Source: Kiritimatiellia bacterium
GTDB taxonomy: Bacteria; Verrucomicrobiota; Kiritimatiellia; CAIQIC01; JAGNIJ01
Direction of reading: 5' to 3'
DNA length: 45,276 nt
Assembly: GCA_018001225.1 (NCBI GenBank)
Contig: JAGNIJ010000038.1
Location: forward strand, 1 to 45,276
In this document: positions 1 to 7,739 of the stretch, in pieces
Position numbering within the stretch: the stretch's first letter is position 1
Layout of the letters: every line of letters begins with the position of its first letter
Translations under genes and position numbers: made by a program
The notes under the pieces: model-generated
Databases searched by the model: none
What the model was told of the DNA's origin: nothing
The model's input: the letters and a program-made list of their open reading frames with translations, nothing else

Positions 1-1
1 G

Positions 2-532
2 GTCCGCCGGGGCTGGACCCGGACCACGGCCTGGCGTTTCAGCGGCTTCGAAAGCGGCAAGTCCAAGCAAACCTACGAGTGCACCCTCCGGGCCGCGGGG
101 GACGATCCCTGGACGGCCCATTGCGCCACGGGCGTGCGGTGGAAGGAAATGGAATTCGAGAATTTCCTGGATACGGGCGGGACCTTGACGTGGCCGTTCA
201 AGTCGAAGACCGTCTTCGCCTGCACGTTCGAGGGCCAGGGCCGGTCCTGGAAGCTGGCGATGGGCCAGGAGCTGAACGACCTCGTGCTGAACGGCCTGCT
301 GACCGACGGCTCGACCGTGGTCGCGGTGGAGGGCATCCGCGAGCTGGCGGGCTCTTCGATTCCCCTGGGCGAGCCTTCCGGCTTCCTTTTCCGCGGGCCC
401 GACGGCCTGCTCGGCGCCGTGGAGGTCATCAACAACGGGACAGTCTGGATCGCCGGAGAGGCGGCGCCCGAAGTGCGGAACGCGCTGGCGTGCGCCTCGA
501 GTTCCCTGCTGTTGTACCGGGCCCTGAAGTAG
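2..532 (+). CDS. Hypothetical protein, C-terminal part
   Basis: The reading frame is open from the first complete codon of the window to a TAG stop, so the start lies upstream. About 176 residues are visible. They begin with an aromatic and basic stretch (VRRGWTRTTAWRF), and there is no predicted membrane span or obvious motif. I do not recognise a family. The segment is rich in short alternating hydrophobic and charged stretches, compatible with a soluble beta-rich domain. It converges on the next gene, whose stop is 12 bases away on the other strand. Confidence that it is coding rests on the continuous frame and the codon bias (GC-rich third positions) it shares with its neighbours. Confidence 0.7.
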   Translation, partial: VRRGWTRTTAWRFSGFESGKSKQTYECTLRAAGDDPWTAHCATGVRWKEMEFENFLDTGGTLTWPFKSKTVFACTFEGQGRSWKLAMGQELNDLVLNGLLTDGSTVVAVEGIRELAGSSIPLGEPSGFLFRGPDGLLGAVEVINNGTVWIAGEAAPEVRNALACASSSLLLYRALK

Positions 533-544
533 GCCCCGGGTAAG

Positions 545-1075
545 TCAGAGCGCTTGCCGGATCTTCTTCGGCGGCTTGATGGTTTCCAGCGGGATCGCCG
601 ACCGGATGAACCATTCCCCGTCCCGCTTGACCCACTCGAGCCGGAAGTCCGTCACGTCGCGCCCCCAATCGTCGCCGTAGACGTAGACGCCTTCCACCGC
701 GAGGTCGGTCGTGGCGGACCGGCGGTCGCCGGCGACCCGGATGAGCTTGTCCCGGATGGCGACGTCAATCTCGTCCAGGGTCGCGCGGGCATGGAGCACG
801 GCGACGGCCAGGTCCTGCCGGTTCGAGAGATTCGGCAGGTACGGACCGAGCCGGATATCCGGCGCCGCGGTGAAGGCCGCGGCGATTTCCTGGGCGCGGC
901 GCAGCGAGGCCAGCGGCGATTCCCCAGCCTCCTTGTTGAACGTTTTCCGAAGATGCTCCATCCGCCGGCTGATCCGGCTCACGTCGCGGTTCCGCCAGGC
1001 CAGGACCCCGTACGCGACCGCCGCGGCGGCCAGCAGGCCGGTCCAGAACCGCCAACCGCGCGGAACGGTCTTCAT
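545..1075 (-). CDS. Membrane-anchored hypothetical protein (176 aa)
   Basis: This is the third gene of a minus-strand operon; its ATG overlaps the signal peptidase stop as ATGA. The open frame continues far upstream, but this start is chosen because of the overlap and because it gives a sensible N-terminus: MKTVPRGW, then one hydrophobic helix (about residues 10-27) and a basic stop-transfer region. The rest would lie outside the membrane. Residues about 35-70 look helical and charged. Residues about 100-165 have a pattern (D.A..D.L....., V.WVKRDGEWFI.S) that resembles NTF2-like or Tim44-like folds; that is only a fold-level guess. No enzymatic motif is seen. Co-transcription with signal peptidase I suggests an envelope role. 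Confidence 0.75.
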   Translation of the reverse strand: MKTVPRGWRFWTGLLAAAAVAYGVLAWRNRDVSRISRRMEHLRKTFNKEAGESPLASLRRAQEIAAAFTAAPDIRLGPYLPNLSNRQDLAVAVLHARATLDEIDVAIRDKLIRVAGDRRSATTDLAVEGVYVYGDDWGRDVTDFRLEWVKRDGEWFIRSAIPLETIKPPKKIRQAL

Positions 1076-1587
1076 CGCCAGACCCCGCCGGTGATCTTCT
1101 TGCGTTTCACGATCCCGAGGACATGGGCTTCGAGCTGGACGGAGCGATTGTCGCCCGCCACGAAAAACTCGTCGTCTTCCAGCGTGACTTGCGGCAGCGT
1201 CCAGTTCCCGCGCTCCGCCAGGTACGGCTCCGGCACCTCGCGGCCGTCCACGATCAGCCGCCCGTTGAAGAAATGGAGAGTCTCGCCGGGCAGGCCGAGC
1301 ACCCGCTTGAGATAGAGGGCGCGCCGGCCGCCGGCGATGGAGATGACCACCACTTCGCCGCGCCTCGGAGCCCGGGCGGCGAAGGACAACAGGGTGGCCA
1401 CATGCCAGGAGCCGTCGCGGAAGGTGGGCTCCATGCTGTTGCCCTGCACGCGGACGGGCAGCAGGACGTAGTTGAACAGCAGGATGCAGAAAAGGCCCAG
1501 CAGGATGGCGCGGCGCAGGGTGGTCTTCACGTTCTCCCCCACGGCCATGCGTTTCAACAGGCTGCCCGGTTGTTTCGGTTCCGTCAT
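1072..1587 (-). CDS. lepB: Signal peptidase I
   Basis: Cleaves signal peptides from proteins exported through Sec or Tat, acting at the outer face of the inner membrane. The 171-residue protein has an N-terminal membrane span (about 26-46) followed by the family boxes: GNSMEPTF with catalytic Ser51, RGEVVVI, and YLKRVLGLPGE with catalytic Lys93. GDNR near residue 145 marks the last box. That last box is unusual: the usual GDNR..S.DSR.WG is replaced by GDNRSVQLEAHVLG, so the conserved Ser-Asp-Ser-Arg is not present. The length is on the short side, as in Gram-positive type enzymes. Start and stop both overlap neighbours by four bases (ATGA), so translation is probably coupled to the upstream glycosidase gene. 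Confidence 0.93.
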   Translation of the reverse strand: MTEPKQPGSLLKRMAVGENVKTTLRRAILLGLFCILLFNYVLLPVRVQGNSMEPTFRDGSWHVATLLSFAARAPRRGEVVVISIAGGRRALYLKRVLGLPGETLHFFNGRLIVDGREVPEPYLAERGNWTLPQVTLEDDEFFVAGDNRSVQLEAHVLGIVKRKKITGGVWR

Positions 1588-3287
1588 GGTTTGCGCTCCT
1601 TCCCCGCCCACTGGCGCCACGTGCGGCCCGTCTGCCGGAACGCGCGGGCCAGGTCCTGCAGCCCGGCTGGCCGGGAGGTCCGCTTCCAGCCTTTCGCATA
1701 CCGGCGGAAAAACCGCTGCAACTCGTGAATCCATACAAGAATCCGCTGCCGCATCAAAGCCGGATTTTTTCCCGCGACGCGCAGGCCGACGCGCCGCGCC
1801 GTCAGACGCAGCGCTTCGCCGGCGAGCGCGAGTTCGTCCACATCCGCCGCGCGGAGACCGGCTGCGGGCCGAAGACCCGCCAGGCGCCGCGCCAGCCGGC
1901 GGCAAGCTGGCTCCCGCCGGGCGGCGCGGCGCGCGGTCCCGATGGGGACAGGCGGCTCCTCCGGTCCCTCCAAAAGGGCCGGCCAGCGGGCGCAGCCCGT
2001 GGCGCCGGCCTCCACGAAGAGGCGGCCGGCGCGGCCGGAAGGATCGCCCAGGACGTGCCGGGAGAAGGACCGGTCGAAGGACCGGCCCTCGTCGCCGGCC
2101 GGGTTCCATCCCATCGCGGCACCGAGCGCCATCCCGTGCAGGGAGCAGGCCGGCAGGTTGAAATGCCCCACGTCGCCCCAGTCCGTCACCAGCAGGCCGC
2201 GTGCGCCGAGGCGCCGGCCTGCCCGGGCATATCCCGCGATGTTCGCCCGTGCTTCCTCGACTTCGTTGAACACCACCTTGTAGCCCCGCGTCGAGGGGCA
2301 GACCCAGGTCTCGAGGCCTGCCTGGATGAACCGGTTGGCCTTCTCGAAATCCGTGTCGCGCTCGTAGCCCCAGTCCAGCGCGACGGCATCGCGCGGAAGG
2401 CGGCGGATCGCCTCCGGGTGCCGGTGCATCACGTCGCCCCAGAACATCAGCTGCTTGCCGTGCTCCCGGGCCACCGACCGGATGAACTTCAGGTGCAGCA
2501 GGTAGAGGGCGGCCAGGCCGTGGCGGCGCACGTAGGCCGCGTTGGCGCCCCGGCCGAGATCGTACGTTTCGTCCCCGCACATGTTGAAGCGCGGCGAGGA
2601 GAAGAGGGGCAGGAATTCGTCCAGCATGTTCCGGATCAGGCGGCGGCTTTCCGGGAGCCGGGGGTTCAGCGTCGCGCCGCGCAGCCGCTGGCGCCACGTC
2701 GCGCTGTCCCAGTCGCGGGCGGGCCATTCGATCTCGGCCAGCGCGCGGTACCGCGGCAGGCTTAACACTTTTCCCATGTGGCCGAAGCAGGCCAGGCAGG
2801 GGATCAGTTCGATGTGCCGTTCGCGGCCGTACCGGTCCAGTTCGCGGATTTCCCGCGCGGTCAGCGGATCGCCTCCCGCGCCGATGTCGGGGTCGAACGC
2901 GAAATCGAACGCGTGCTCGATGTACAGCTGCAGCACGTTCATTTTCAGCGCCGCCATGCGGTCGACCAGCGCCTCCAGGGTGCCCATGGTGGGGACCCGG
3001 CCGCGGCTGATGTCCAGCGAGTAACCCCGGTTTGGAAAAGCCGGCGCATCCTCGATCCGGAGCCGGGGCAGCCTTGCCCCGTACTGGTTCCGGAGTTGCC
3101 GCAGCGTGCGCTGCCCGTGGAGCAGGCCGGCCGCGTCGGGGGCCGCGATCCGGATGTCGCGGTCGATGGTCAGCGTATAGCTTTCGGGCGGTCCGGCGGC
3201 CGGCTCCAGCCGAAGGGTGGGGCGCCCGGTCCGCCATCCGCCGGAGAGGCGGAGGCGGCGCGGCGAGGGAAGTAATTGCGGTGTCAT
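1584..3287 (-). CDS. GH20-type beta-N-acetylhexosaminidase-like glycosidase
   Basis: Predicted to hydrolyse terminal N-acetylhexosamine residues. The N-terminal region (about 1-80) looks like the GH20b accessory domain (YTLTIDRDIRIAAPDAAGLLHGQRTLRQL), and the catalytic barrel begins near residue 85 (RGYSLDISRGRVPTM). The acid/base pair is visible in NMCGDETYDLG as Asp239-Glu240, matching the Asp-Glu of the GH20 substrate-assisted mechanism. The barrel continues with LMFWGDVMHRHP and later Trp-rich strands. The C-terminal 150 residues are Arg- and Ala-rich and not assignable. No convincing signal peptide is seen, so it may be cytoplasmic despite operon linkage with signal peptidase. It is the first gene of a three-gene operon, with a very short leader from the promoter inside 3300-3327. 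Confidence 0.85.
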   Translation of the reverse strand: MTPQLLPSPRRLRLSGGWRTGRPTLRLEPAAGPPESYTLTIDRDIRIAAPDAAGLLHGQRTLRQLRNQYGARLPRLRIEDAPAFPNRGYSLDISRGRVPTMGTLEALVDRMAALKMNVLQLYIEHAFDFAFDPDIGAGGDPLTAREIRELDRYGRERHIELIPCLACFGHMGKVLSLPRYRALAEIEWPARDWDSATWRQRLRGATLNPRLPESRRLIRNMLDEFLPLFSSPRFNMCGDETYDLGRGANAAYVRRHGLAALYLLHLKFIRSVAREHGKQLMFWGDVMHRHPEAIRRLPRDAVALDWGYERDTDFEKANRFIQAGLETWVCPSTRGYKVVFNEVEEARANIAGYARAGRRLGARGLLVTDWGDVGHFNLPACSLHGMALGAAMGWNPAGDEGRSFDRSFSRHVLGDPSGRAGRLFVEAGATGCARWPALLEGPEEPPVPIGTARRAARREPACRRLARRLAGLRPAAGLRAADVDELALAGEALRLTARRVGLRVAGKNPALMRQRILVWIHELQRFFRRYAKGWKRTSRPAGLQDLARAFRQTGRTWRQWAGKERKP

Positions 3288-3304
3288 CGCGTGCGTCCTA
3301 CTAT
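3276..3304 (+). promoter_or_regulatory. Sigma70-like promoter for acylphosphatase
   Basis: TTGCGG, 17-base spacer, TACTAT, ending 18 bases before the acylphosphatase ATG. It overlaps the divergent glycosidase promoter and start codon. Confidence 0.5.
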
Positions 3305-3327
3305 ACGAAGACGGGTCGAGGTATGAA
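3300..3327 (-). promoter_or_regulatory. Sigma70-like promoter for the glycosidase-lepB operon
   Basis: Read on the minus strand: TTCATA, 16-base spacer, TATAGT. The -10 (3300-3305) shares bases with the opposing -10 (3299-3304), and the -35 covers the acylphosphatase start codon. The predicted leader is only about 6 nt. Confidence 0.45.
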
Positions 3328-3628
3328 AGAGCAAGTCCAGGGCGGCAGTCCGGCGCCGCGGCGGGTCCGCGTCCGCTACGAGGGGCGGGTGCAGGGCGTG
3401 GGATTCCGTTTCACCGCGGTGGACCTCGGCGCCCGGTTCAACATCACCGGCTTCGTGCGCAACGAGGTTGACGGGTCCGTCGAACTGGTGGCCGAGGGCG
3501 AGGAACCGGTGCTCCGGGCGTTCCTTGGCGCCATCCGCCTTTCACCCCTCCGGCGATACATCACCGGCGAGGAGGCGTCCTGGTCCGACGGGTCGGGCGA
3601 GTTCGGCGGGTTCGGGGTCAAGTTCTGA
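3323..3628 (+). CDS. acyP: Acylphosphatase
   Basis: Small enzyme (101 aa) that hydrolyses carboxyl-phosphate bonds such as those of acetyl- or 1,3-bisphosphoglycerate. The signature is clear: YEGRVQGVGFRFTA with catalytic Arg29, and GFVRNEVDGSVELVAEG with catalytic Asn47. The usual family length is about 90 residues; here there is a short extra N-terminal tail (1-13). The frame is open upstream, but the ATG at 3323 lies just downstream of a good promoter and gives the family length. It is divergent from the glycosidase operon. A separate promoter lies after its stop, so it is probably monocistronic or only loosely coupled to the next gene. Confidence 0.93.
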   Translation: MKEQVQGGSPAPRRVRVRYEGRVQGVGFRFTAVDLGARFNITGFVRNEVDGSVELVAEGEEPVLRAFLGAIRLSPLRRYITGEEASWSDGSGEFGGFGVKF

Positions 3629-3638
3629 CGAACGCCTC

Positions 3639-3666
3639 TTTACTTTGGGAACGAAGCCGCTATGCT
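3639..3666 (+). promoter_or_regulatory. Sigma70-like promoter for the metallophosphoesterase
   Basis: TTTACT, 16-base spacer, TATGCT. Predicted transcription start near 3673, leaving a leader of about 28 nt before the ATG at 3701. Confidence 0.45.
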
Positions 3667-3700
3667 ATACAAAACCCGTGGCGGGAGCCCGGGCCGGTCC

Positions 3701-4423
3701 ATGAAATACGCCCTATTAGGAGACATACACGCCAACCTAGAGGCGCTGACCGCCGTCCTGGCCGACGCCAAGGAGCAGGGCGTCACGCACTACGCCTGCG
3801 TCGGCGACGTGGTCGGCTACAATGCCAACCCGGTGGAGTGCGTCAACCTGGTGCGCGAACTCGCCCCCACCGTGGTCCGCGGCAACCACGACCACTACTG
3901 CTCCCACGACGATAACTTGAGCGGATTCCACCCCCTGGCGGCGGACGCGGTGGACTGGACGCGCAAGCTCCTGCCGGAGGAGATGCGGCTGTACCTGCGC
4001 AAGCTCAAGCTCGTGGCCATGATCGAGTCCTTCACGCTGGTCCACAGCACCCTGGACATGCCCGAGATGTGGGGCTACGTGTTTGACAAGCTGGAGGCCG
4101 AGGCGCATTTCCACTACCAGACCACGGCCGTCTGCTTCTTCGGACACACGCACGTCCCGCTGGCCTTCGAGAAGGCGGACGGGGTGCGGTGCGGCCTCTA
4201 CACGCGCATCCAGGTCGCGCGCGGCAAGAAGTACTTCATCAACGTCGGGAGCGTGGGGCAACCGCGCGACGGCGATCCCCGGGCCGCCTACGCCATCTAC
4301 GACCTGGTTCGGAACCAGATCGAGCTGCGCCGCGTGGCGTACGATTTCCGGATCACCCAGAAGAAGATCCTAGACGCCGGGCTGCCCGGCCGGGTGGCCG
4401 CCCGACTGGCGGTCGGGCGATGA
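3701..4423 (+). CDS. Calcineurin-type metallophosphoesterase
   Basis: A 240-residue protein with the full set of dinuclear metallophosphoesterase motifs: GDIHANLEAL near the N-terminus, GDVVGYNANP, GNHDHYC, VHSTL, and GHTHVP. This is the YfcE/ApaH-like single-domain type (calcineurin-like superfamily, Metallophos_2). Likely substrates are phosphodiesters or nucleotides; the exact substrate cannot be told. ATG at 3701 is preferred over an in-frame upstream start at 3662, because the family motif begins at once (MKYALLGDIHAN) and the upstream start would lie inside the promoter. The stop overlaps the next gene's start as ATGA, suggesting translational coupling to a secreted protein of unknown role. 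Confidence 0.92.
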   Translation: MKYALLGDIHANLEALTAVLADAKEQGVTHYACVGDVVGYNANPVECVNLVRELAPTVVRGNHDHYCSHDDNLSGFHPLAADAVDWTRKLLPEEMRLYLRKLKLVAMIESFTLVHSTLDMPEMWGYVFDKLEAEAHFHYQTTAVCFFGHTHVPLAFEKADGVRCGLYTRIQVARGKKYFINVGSVGQPRDGDPRAAYAIYDLVRNQIELRRVAYDFRITQKKILDAGLPGRVAARLAVGR

Positions 4424-5289
4424 AATCCATGAAACGGCGTCTCGGAGCGGCGCTCCTGTTCGGCGCGATCCTGGCCCGGTCCGCGGCGGGCCAGGTCGAG
4501 GTCGCGTGCCGCCTGGCGGCGTCCCGCACCCTGTTGTTCGAGCCCGTGCGGGCGGCGGTCCGGGTCACGAACAACACGGGCCATCCGCTCCGGTTCGGCG
4601 GGGAGAACCCGGACGTGCGCCTCGGCTTCAGCGTGGAACAGGCGCCGGGCGAGCCCGTGCTGCCGACGGGCCAGCCGATCCCCGAAGCGCCCCTGGTCCT
4701 CGCGCCGGGCGAAACCCGGGAAATGGAATTCAACCTGCTGGCCTCCTACCGCATCCACGCCACCGGGCCCTATACCATCCAGGCCCGCGTGAGCCAGGGC
4801 GACGTGGCCTTTGTCTCCCCGAAGGCTTTCCTGGACGTGCTGCCGGGCTTCGACGTGGGGCGGGTGGCCGTGGGGTTGGCCGGCGCGGCGAAGGACACGC
4901 GCCTTTACACGATCAAGACGATGACCCGCGACCGGACGGAACTGCTTTTCCTGCGCGTGGACGACGAGAAAAGCGGGCGCTGCCTGGGGGTGTTCGACCT
5001 CGGCCGGATCGTGCGCCAGTTCCAGCCCCGGATGGAAAGCGATTACAAGGGGCACATCCACGTGCTGCACCAGTCCAGTCCCTGGAAGTTCACCCATCCC
5101 GCGGTCCATCCCGACGCCATCCCGGGCGCCCCGCGGGTTTTCAACGCCTACGACCCCGGGGTGCGCTTTGAGAGGTCCCCGGGGGGCGTGGTGACGCTGC
5201 GCGGCATCCGGCCGCCCCAGGATCCATCACTGTTCCAGCCTCCGGCCACCCTCACCCCCGATCCCGCCGGCGGAAAAAAAAGGCGATGA
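4420..5289 (+). CDS. Secreted hypothetical protein (289 aa)
   Basis: N-terminal signal peptide: basic MKSMKRR, hydrophobic core LGAALLFGAIL, and likely cleavage after SAAG or AGQ near residue 25. The mature part starts with an immunoglobulin-like pattern (LFEPVRAAVRVTNNTGHPLRFGG ... LVLAPGETREMEFNL), as in proteins with a beta-sandwich that handles ligands or scaffolds. A second part (about 150-250) has alternating strands, with HIHVLHQSSPWKFTH near residue 213. No catalytic motif was recognised. A short later start at 4429 is possible and keeps the signal peptide. It is coupled to the metallophosphoesterase by a four-base overlap, and its stop lies within the tRNA promoter. Confidence 0.78.
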   Translation: MKSMKRRLGAALLFGAILARSAAGQVEVACRLAASRTLLFEPVRAAVRVTNNTGHPLRFGGENPDVRLGFSVEQAPGEPVLPTGQPIPEAPLVLAPGETREMEFNLLASYRIHATGPYTIQARVSQGDVAFVSPKAFLDVLPGFDVGRVAVGLAGAAKDTRLYTIKTMTRDRTELLFLRVDDEKSGRCLGVFDLGRIVRQFQPRMESDYKGHIHVLHQSSPWKFTHPAVHPDAIPGAPRVFNAYDPGVRFERSPGGVVTLRGIRPPQDPSLFQPPATLTPDPAGGKKRR

Positions 5290-5314
5290 CGCGCCGCCCC
5301 TCGCGTGGTATATT
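5286..5314 (+). promoter_or_regulatory. Sigma70-like promoter for tRNA-Leu
   Basis: ATGACG, 17-base spacer, TATATT. Placed 23 bases before the mature tRNA 5' end and overlapping the stop codon of the preceding gene. Confidence 0.55.
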
Positions 5315-5337
5315 TCCAACGTAGCCAAACGCCCGGT

Positions 5338-5424
5338 GCACCCGTGGTGAAATTGGCATACACGCAAGATTCAGGTTCTTGTGCCAGCGATGGCGTGGAG
5401 GTTCGACTCCTCTCGGGTGCACCA
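5338..5424 (+). tRNA. tRNA-Leu (anticodon CAG)
   Basis: 87 bases folding as a class II tRNA. The acceptor stem GCACCCG pairs with CGGGTGC and is followed by discriminator A and an encoded CCA. The D arm contains GAAATTGG. The anticodon stem CAAGA/TCTTG encloses the loop TTCAGGT, with anticodon CAG at 5372-5374. A long variable arm follows, then the T arm GGAGG-TTCGACT-CCTCT. It reads CUG codons, which are very frequent in the neighbouring genes. Confidence 0.96.
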
Positions 5425-5467
5425 ATCTCTATCTCCTGAACCCTGCGCGCGCACGGGCCCGCCGCCG

Positions 5468-6382
5468 TCAGTAGTCCACGATCTCCCAGTAGTTGCCCGA
5501 GTCGCTCATGTTCTCGATGATGTTCAGCGAGGTGACGTGCTGCTGAAGGCTGACGTCGGAGAGGATTTCGAACATGCGCTGGCGCGCCTCGGCGTCGGCG
5601 ATGGCGTCCAACCCGGCGCCCGCGCCCGAGGGCGCGGCGGGGTAGACGGGTTGGGGCGGGGGCATCGCGGCCGCCATGCGATACTGTTGCCGGAACTGTT
5701 CCTGCTGGCCGGGGGTCAGGCGTTTCCAGTGGGCGTCCAGGATCGTCCAGAGCACGCTGCCCGCGCAGACCACCTGCTTTTGCGGCGGGGCCAGCCCCGG
5801 GAAGCTCCGCGCCAGGTCCTGTTCGAAGCCGCGTTGCAGTTCCGGGGTCAGGACGACCGGCTGGCCGTTGAGGCCGGACATGAAGGCCAGGAAGTTCAGC
5901 AGGCCGTCCGCGTCGCGGTCGGTCAGCAGGAGGCCCTGGTACGGATCCACCGCCAGGACCCGGATGTAGCGGTTGATCACCTGGACCATGAGAGGCTTGT
6001 CCGCCTCGGGCATCGGGAGCGTGGCCTGGTACAGCGCGCCGAAGAGCTGCTGGCGGGCGAGGCTGATCTGGCCGGGGTCCGTGAGGGCGTGCAACTGGCG
6101 AAGGGAGCCCTGGATGTCCGTCAGTTGCCGGATCACCTCGCCGGGCATCTGCCCGAATTCCTCGACCAGTTTAGCCTCCAGCTCCTTGAGCTCCGAGGCC
6201 TTGACCGGCTGCCCGATGATGAACTGGATCAGGTCCACGCCGGCGTCGAAGTGCTCCGAGGTCAGCGTCAAGCCTCCCTCGCTGGCCAGGACGCGCGGCT
6301 CCGCGGCGGCCCCGTTCCACGAGATCAACACCAGCGTGGCGGCCAGCGCGACGCTACGAAACCGAAAAACAGGCTTGTTCAT
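5468..6382 (-). CDS. Secreted hypothetical protein (304 aa)
   Basis: Signal peptide at residues 1-27 (basic FRFRS, hydrophobic core, AAA cleavage region). The mature part is mostly alpha-helical, with many Gln and Leu. There is a proline-rich linker near residues 235-255 (PPPQPVYPAAPSGAGAG), then a helical C-terminus ending in NYWEIVDY. No catalytic motif or membrane span is seen beyond the signal, and I do not recognise the family. The upstream region on the minus strand has only a weak TTTCCT-17-TATCCT promoter-like pair before a purine-rich stretch. It stands alone between the tRNA gene and a palindromic repeat. Confidence 0.75.
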   Translation of the reverse strand: MNKPVFRFRSVALAATLVLISWNGAAAEPRVLASEGGLTLTSEHFDAGVDLIQFIIGQPVKASELKELEAKLVEEFGQMPGEVIRQLTDIQGSLRQLHALTDPGQISLARQQLFGALYQATLPMPEADKPLMVQVINRYIRVLAVDPYQGLLLTDRDADGLLNFLAFMSGLNGQPVVLTPELQRGFEQDLARSFPGLAPPQKQVVCAGSVLWTILDAHWKRLTPGQQEQFRQQYRMAAAMPPPQPVYPAAPSGAGAGLDAIADAEARQRMFEILSDVSLQQHVTSLNIIENMSDSGNYWEIVDY

Positions 6383-6469
6383 TCTGCCCCCCTTGTTGCT
6401 GCCATAGGATACCCGCCTCCTTGGCGCAAGGAAAGCGCGATGGATAACCGTTCCGTCACGCCGGGGGTT

Positions 6470-6520
6470 GTAGGGGCGTCGCTTGCGACGCCCGAGGGCG
6501 CCGACAAGCGACGCCCCTAC
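6470..6520. repeat. Palindromic repetitive element
   Basis: Perfect 16-base inverted repeat: GTAGGGGCGTCGCTTG at 6470-6485 and its complement at 6505-6520, with a 19-base spacer. The left arm plus spacer can instead fold as GGGCGTCG-CTTG-CGACGCCC. Sequences of this GTAGGGGCGTCGC type are known as dispersed palindromic repeats in several phyla; only one clear copy is visible here. Confidence 0.8.
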
Positions 6521-6550
6521 TTCGGCATTACCGCGATGGAGGCCAGTCCC

Positions 6551-6578
6551 TTGAGGAAATCCGGAGTCATCGTATATT
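6551..6578 (+). promoter_or_regulatory. Sigma70-like promoter for small secreted protein
   Basis: TTGAGG, 16-base spacer, TATATT, giving a leader of about 26 nt to the ATG at 6611. Confidence 0.45.
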
Positions 6579-6610
6579 CCGAGCCATCCAGTTCAGACGG
6601 GAGCGAGCGC

Positions 6611-6910
6611 ATGAAAAGAGCGTGGCTGTTACTCGCGGCCGGGGGGTTGGACCTGACGGCCCGGGCGCAGTTCCTCTATGCCGCGTCGCCGCGCATGGTG
6701 CGCTGGGACACCTCCGTACCGGGTGTCTGGCAATACTACTACACGTCGCCGCCCGGGGTCTCGAACCTCGCGCAGAGTTCGACCAGTCTCTCCAACGTGT
6801 GGACGGGCAGCCCGTGGCTCACGGCCACCGGCCACGTCAACGCCCTGCCGCCCATTCCGATCTCGCCGCTTTCGCGCGCGTTCTTTCGCATGAGCCGCTT
6901 GCGGAAATAG
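6611..6910 (+). CDS. Small secreted protein with PVC-type C-terminal tail
   Basis: 99 residues. It starts with a signal-like segment (MKRAWLLLAAGG, possible cleavage at ARA-QF near residue 19). The remainder (SSTSLSNVW near residue 56, then a Pro/Ile stretch and the tail SRAFFRMSRLRK) looks like a lone copy of the short C-terminal module seen on many secreted verrucomicrobial-type proteins, with a NL..W core and a closing FYR/FFR. That likeness is from memory of the family pattern. The frame is open far upstream, but the ATG at 6611 follows a promoter and begins the signal peptide. Function unknown; it may be a remnant of a larger secreted protein. Confidence 0.6.
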   Translation: MKRAWLLLAAGGLDLTARAQFLYAASPRMVRWDTSVPGVWQYYYTSPPGVSNLAQSSTSLSNVWTGSPWLTATGHVNALPPIPISPLSRAFFRMSRLRK

Positions 6911-6920
6911 GGGCGCGCCT

Positions 6921-7739
6921 TCACGGATTCCGGGATCGGCCGGCCAGGGCACAGGCCGCCAGGAACAGCGCCGCGTTGACCAGCACGATCATCGCCCCGG
7001 CGGGCGTATCGAGCAGCAGCGACAACGAGAGGCCGAGCACGACGGACAGCGTCCCGAGCGCGGCGGACAGCGCCAGGGTCCCTTTGAACCCACGCCGGAA
7101 CTGGAGCGCGGTGACGGCCGGGAAGATCAGCAGGCTGGAAACCAGCATGGTGCCCACCACCCGGATGCCGAGCACCACCATCAGCGCCGTCAGCAGGGCC
7201 AGCAGGCGATTGATCCGCGAGGTCCGGATCCCCGCGACGCGCGCGGCGGTCTCGTCGAAGGTGACGGCGAACAGTTCCTGGTAGAACAGCGCGATCATGC
7301 CGATCACGCCGAAGGCCAGGCCGACGGCCAGGCGGGCCTCCGCGCGGCTGACGGAGAGAATGTCGCCGAACAGGAAGCTGAACAGGTCCACGTTGAACCC
7401 GCCGCCGAGGCTGGAGAGCAGCACGCCCGCCGCGATGCCGACGGCGGAGATCATGCCGATGGCCGAGTCGCCGTACAGCGCCGCGCGGTCGGGCAGGTAC
7501 AGGATGACCAGCGAGGCCAGCGCGACGAGGGGCAGGGCGACGTAGAGCGGCGTCCAGCCGAGGAGCAGGGCCAGGCCGACGGCGCCGAACGCGAAATGCG
7601 AAAGCCCGTCGCCGATCATCGCGTACCGGCGCAGGACCAGGAAGACCCCGAGCAGCCCGCACCCGAGCGCGACAAAGACGCCCGCCACGAGCGCGCGCTG
7701 CACGAAGCCGAACTGCAGCAGTTCGATCACCGGGTTCAC
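6921..7739 (-). CDS. znuB: Zinc/manganese ABC transporter permease
   Basis: 272-residue polytopic protein of the ABC-3 (ZnuB/MntB/TroC) family, forming the membrane channel of a high-affinity Zn or Mn importer. Eight to nine hydrophobic helices are visible from residue 13 to the end. The conserved cores are LVLRRYAMIGDGLSHFAFGAVGLAL near the N-terminus, FLFGDILSVS in the middle, and VVGTMLVSSLLIFPAVTAL towards the C-terminus; the last matches the coupling-helix region. The start overlaps the ATPase stop by four bases (ATGA). It is the last gene of the importer operon, and the metal specificity cannot be read from this subunit. Confidence 0.93.
   Translation of the reverse strand: MNPVIELLQFGFVQRALVAGVFVALGCGLLGVFLVLRRYAMIGDGLSHFAFGAVGLALLLGWTPLYVALPLVALASLVILYLPDRAALYGDSAIGMISAVGIAAGVLLSSLGGGFNVDLFSFLFGDILSVSRAEARLAVGLAFGVIGMIALFYQELFAVTFDETAARVAGIRTSRINRLLALLTALMVVLGIRVVGTMLVSSLLIFPAVTALQFRRGFKGTLALSAALGTLSVVLGLSLSLLLDTPAGAMIVLVNAALFLAACALAGRSRNP

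Noticed and set aside
5381..6610. Upstream in-frame extension of the small secreted protein
   Set aside because: It runs through the tRNA, antisense to a clear secreted-protein gene and through a palindromic repeat; a promoter and signal peptide support the ATG at 6611.
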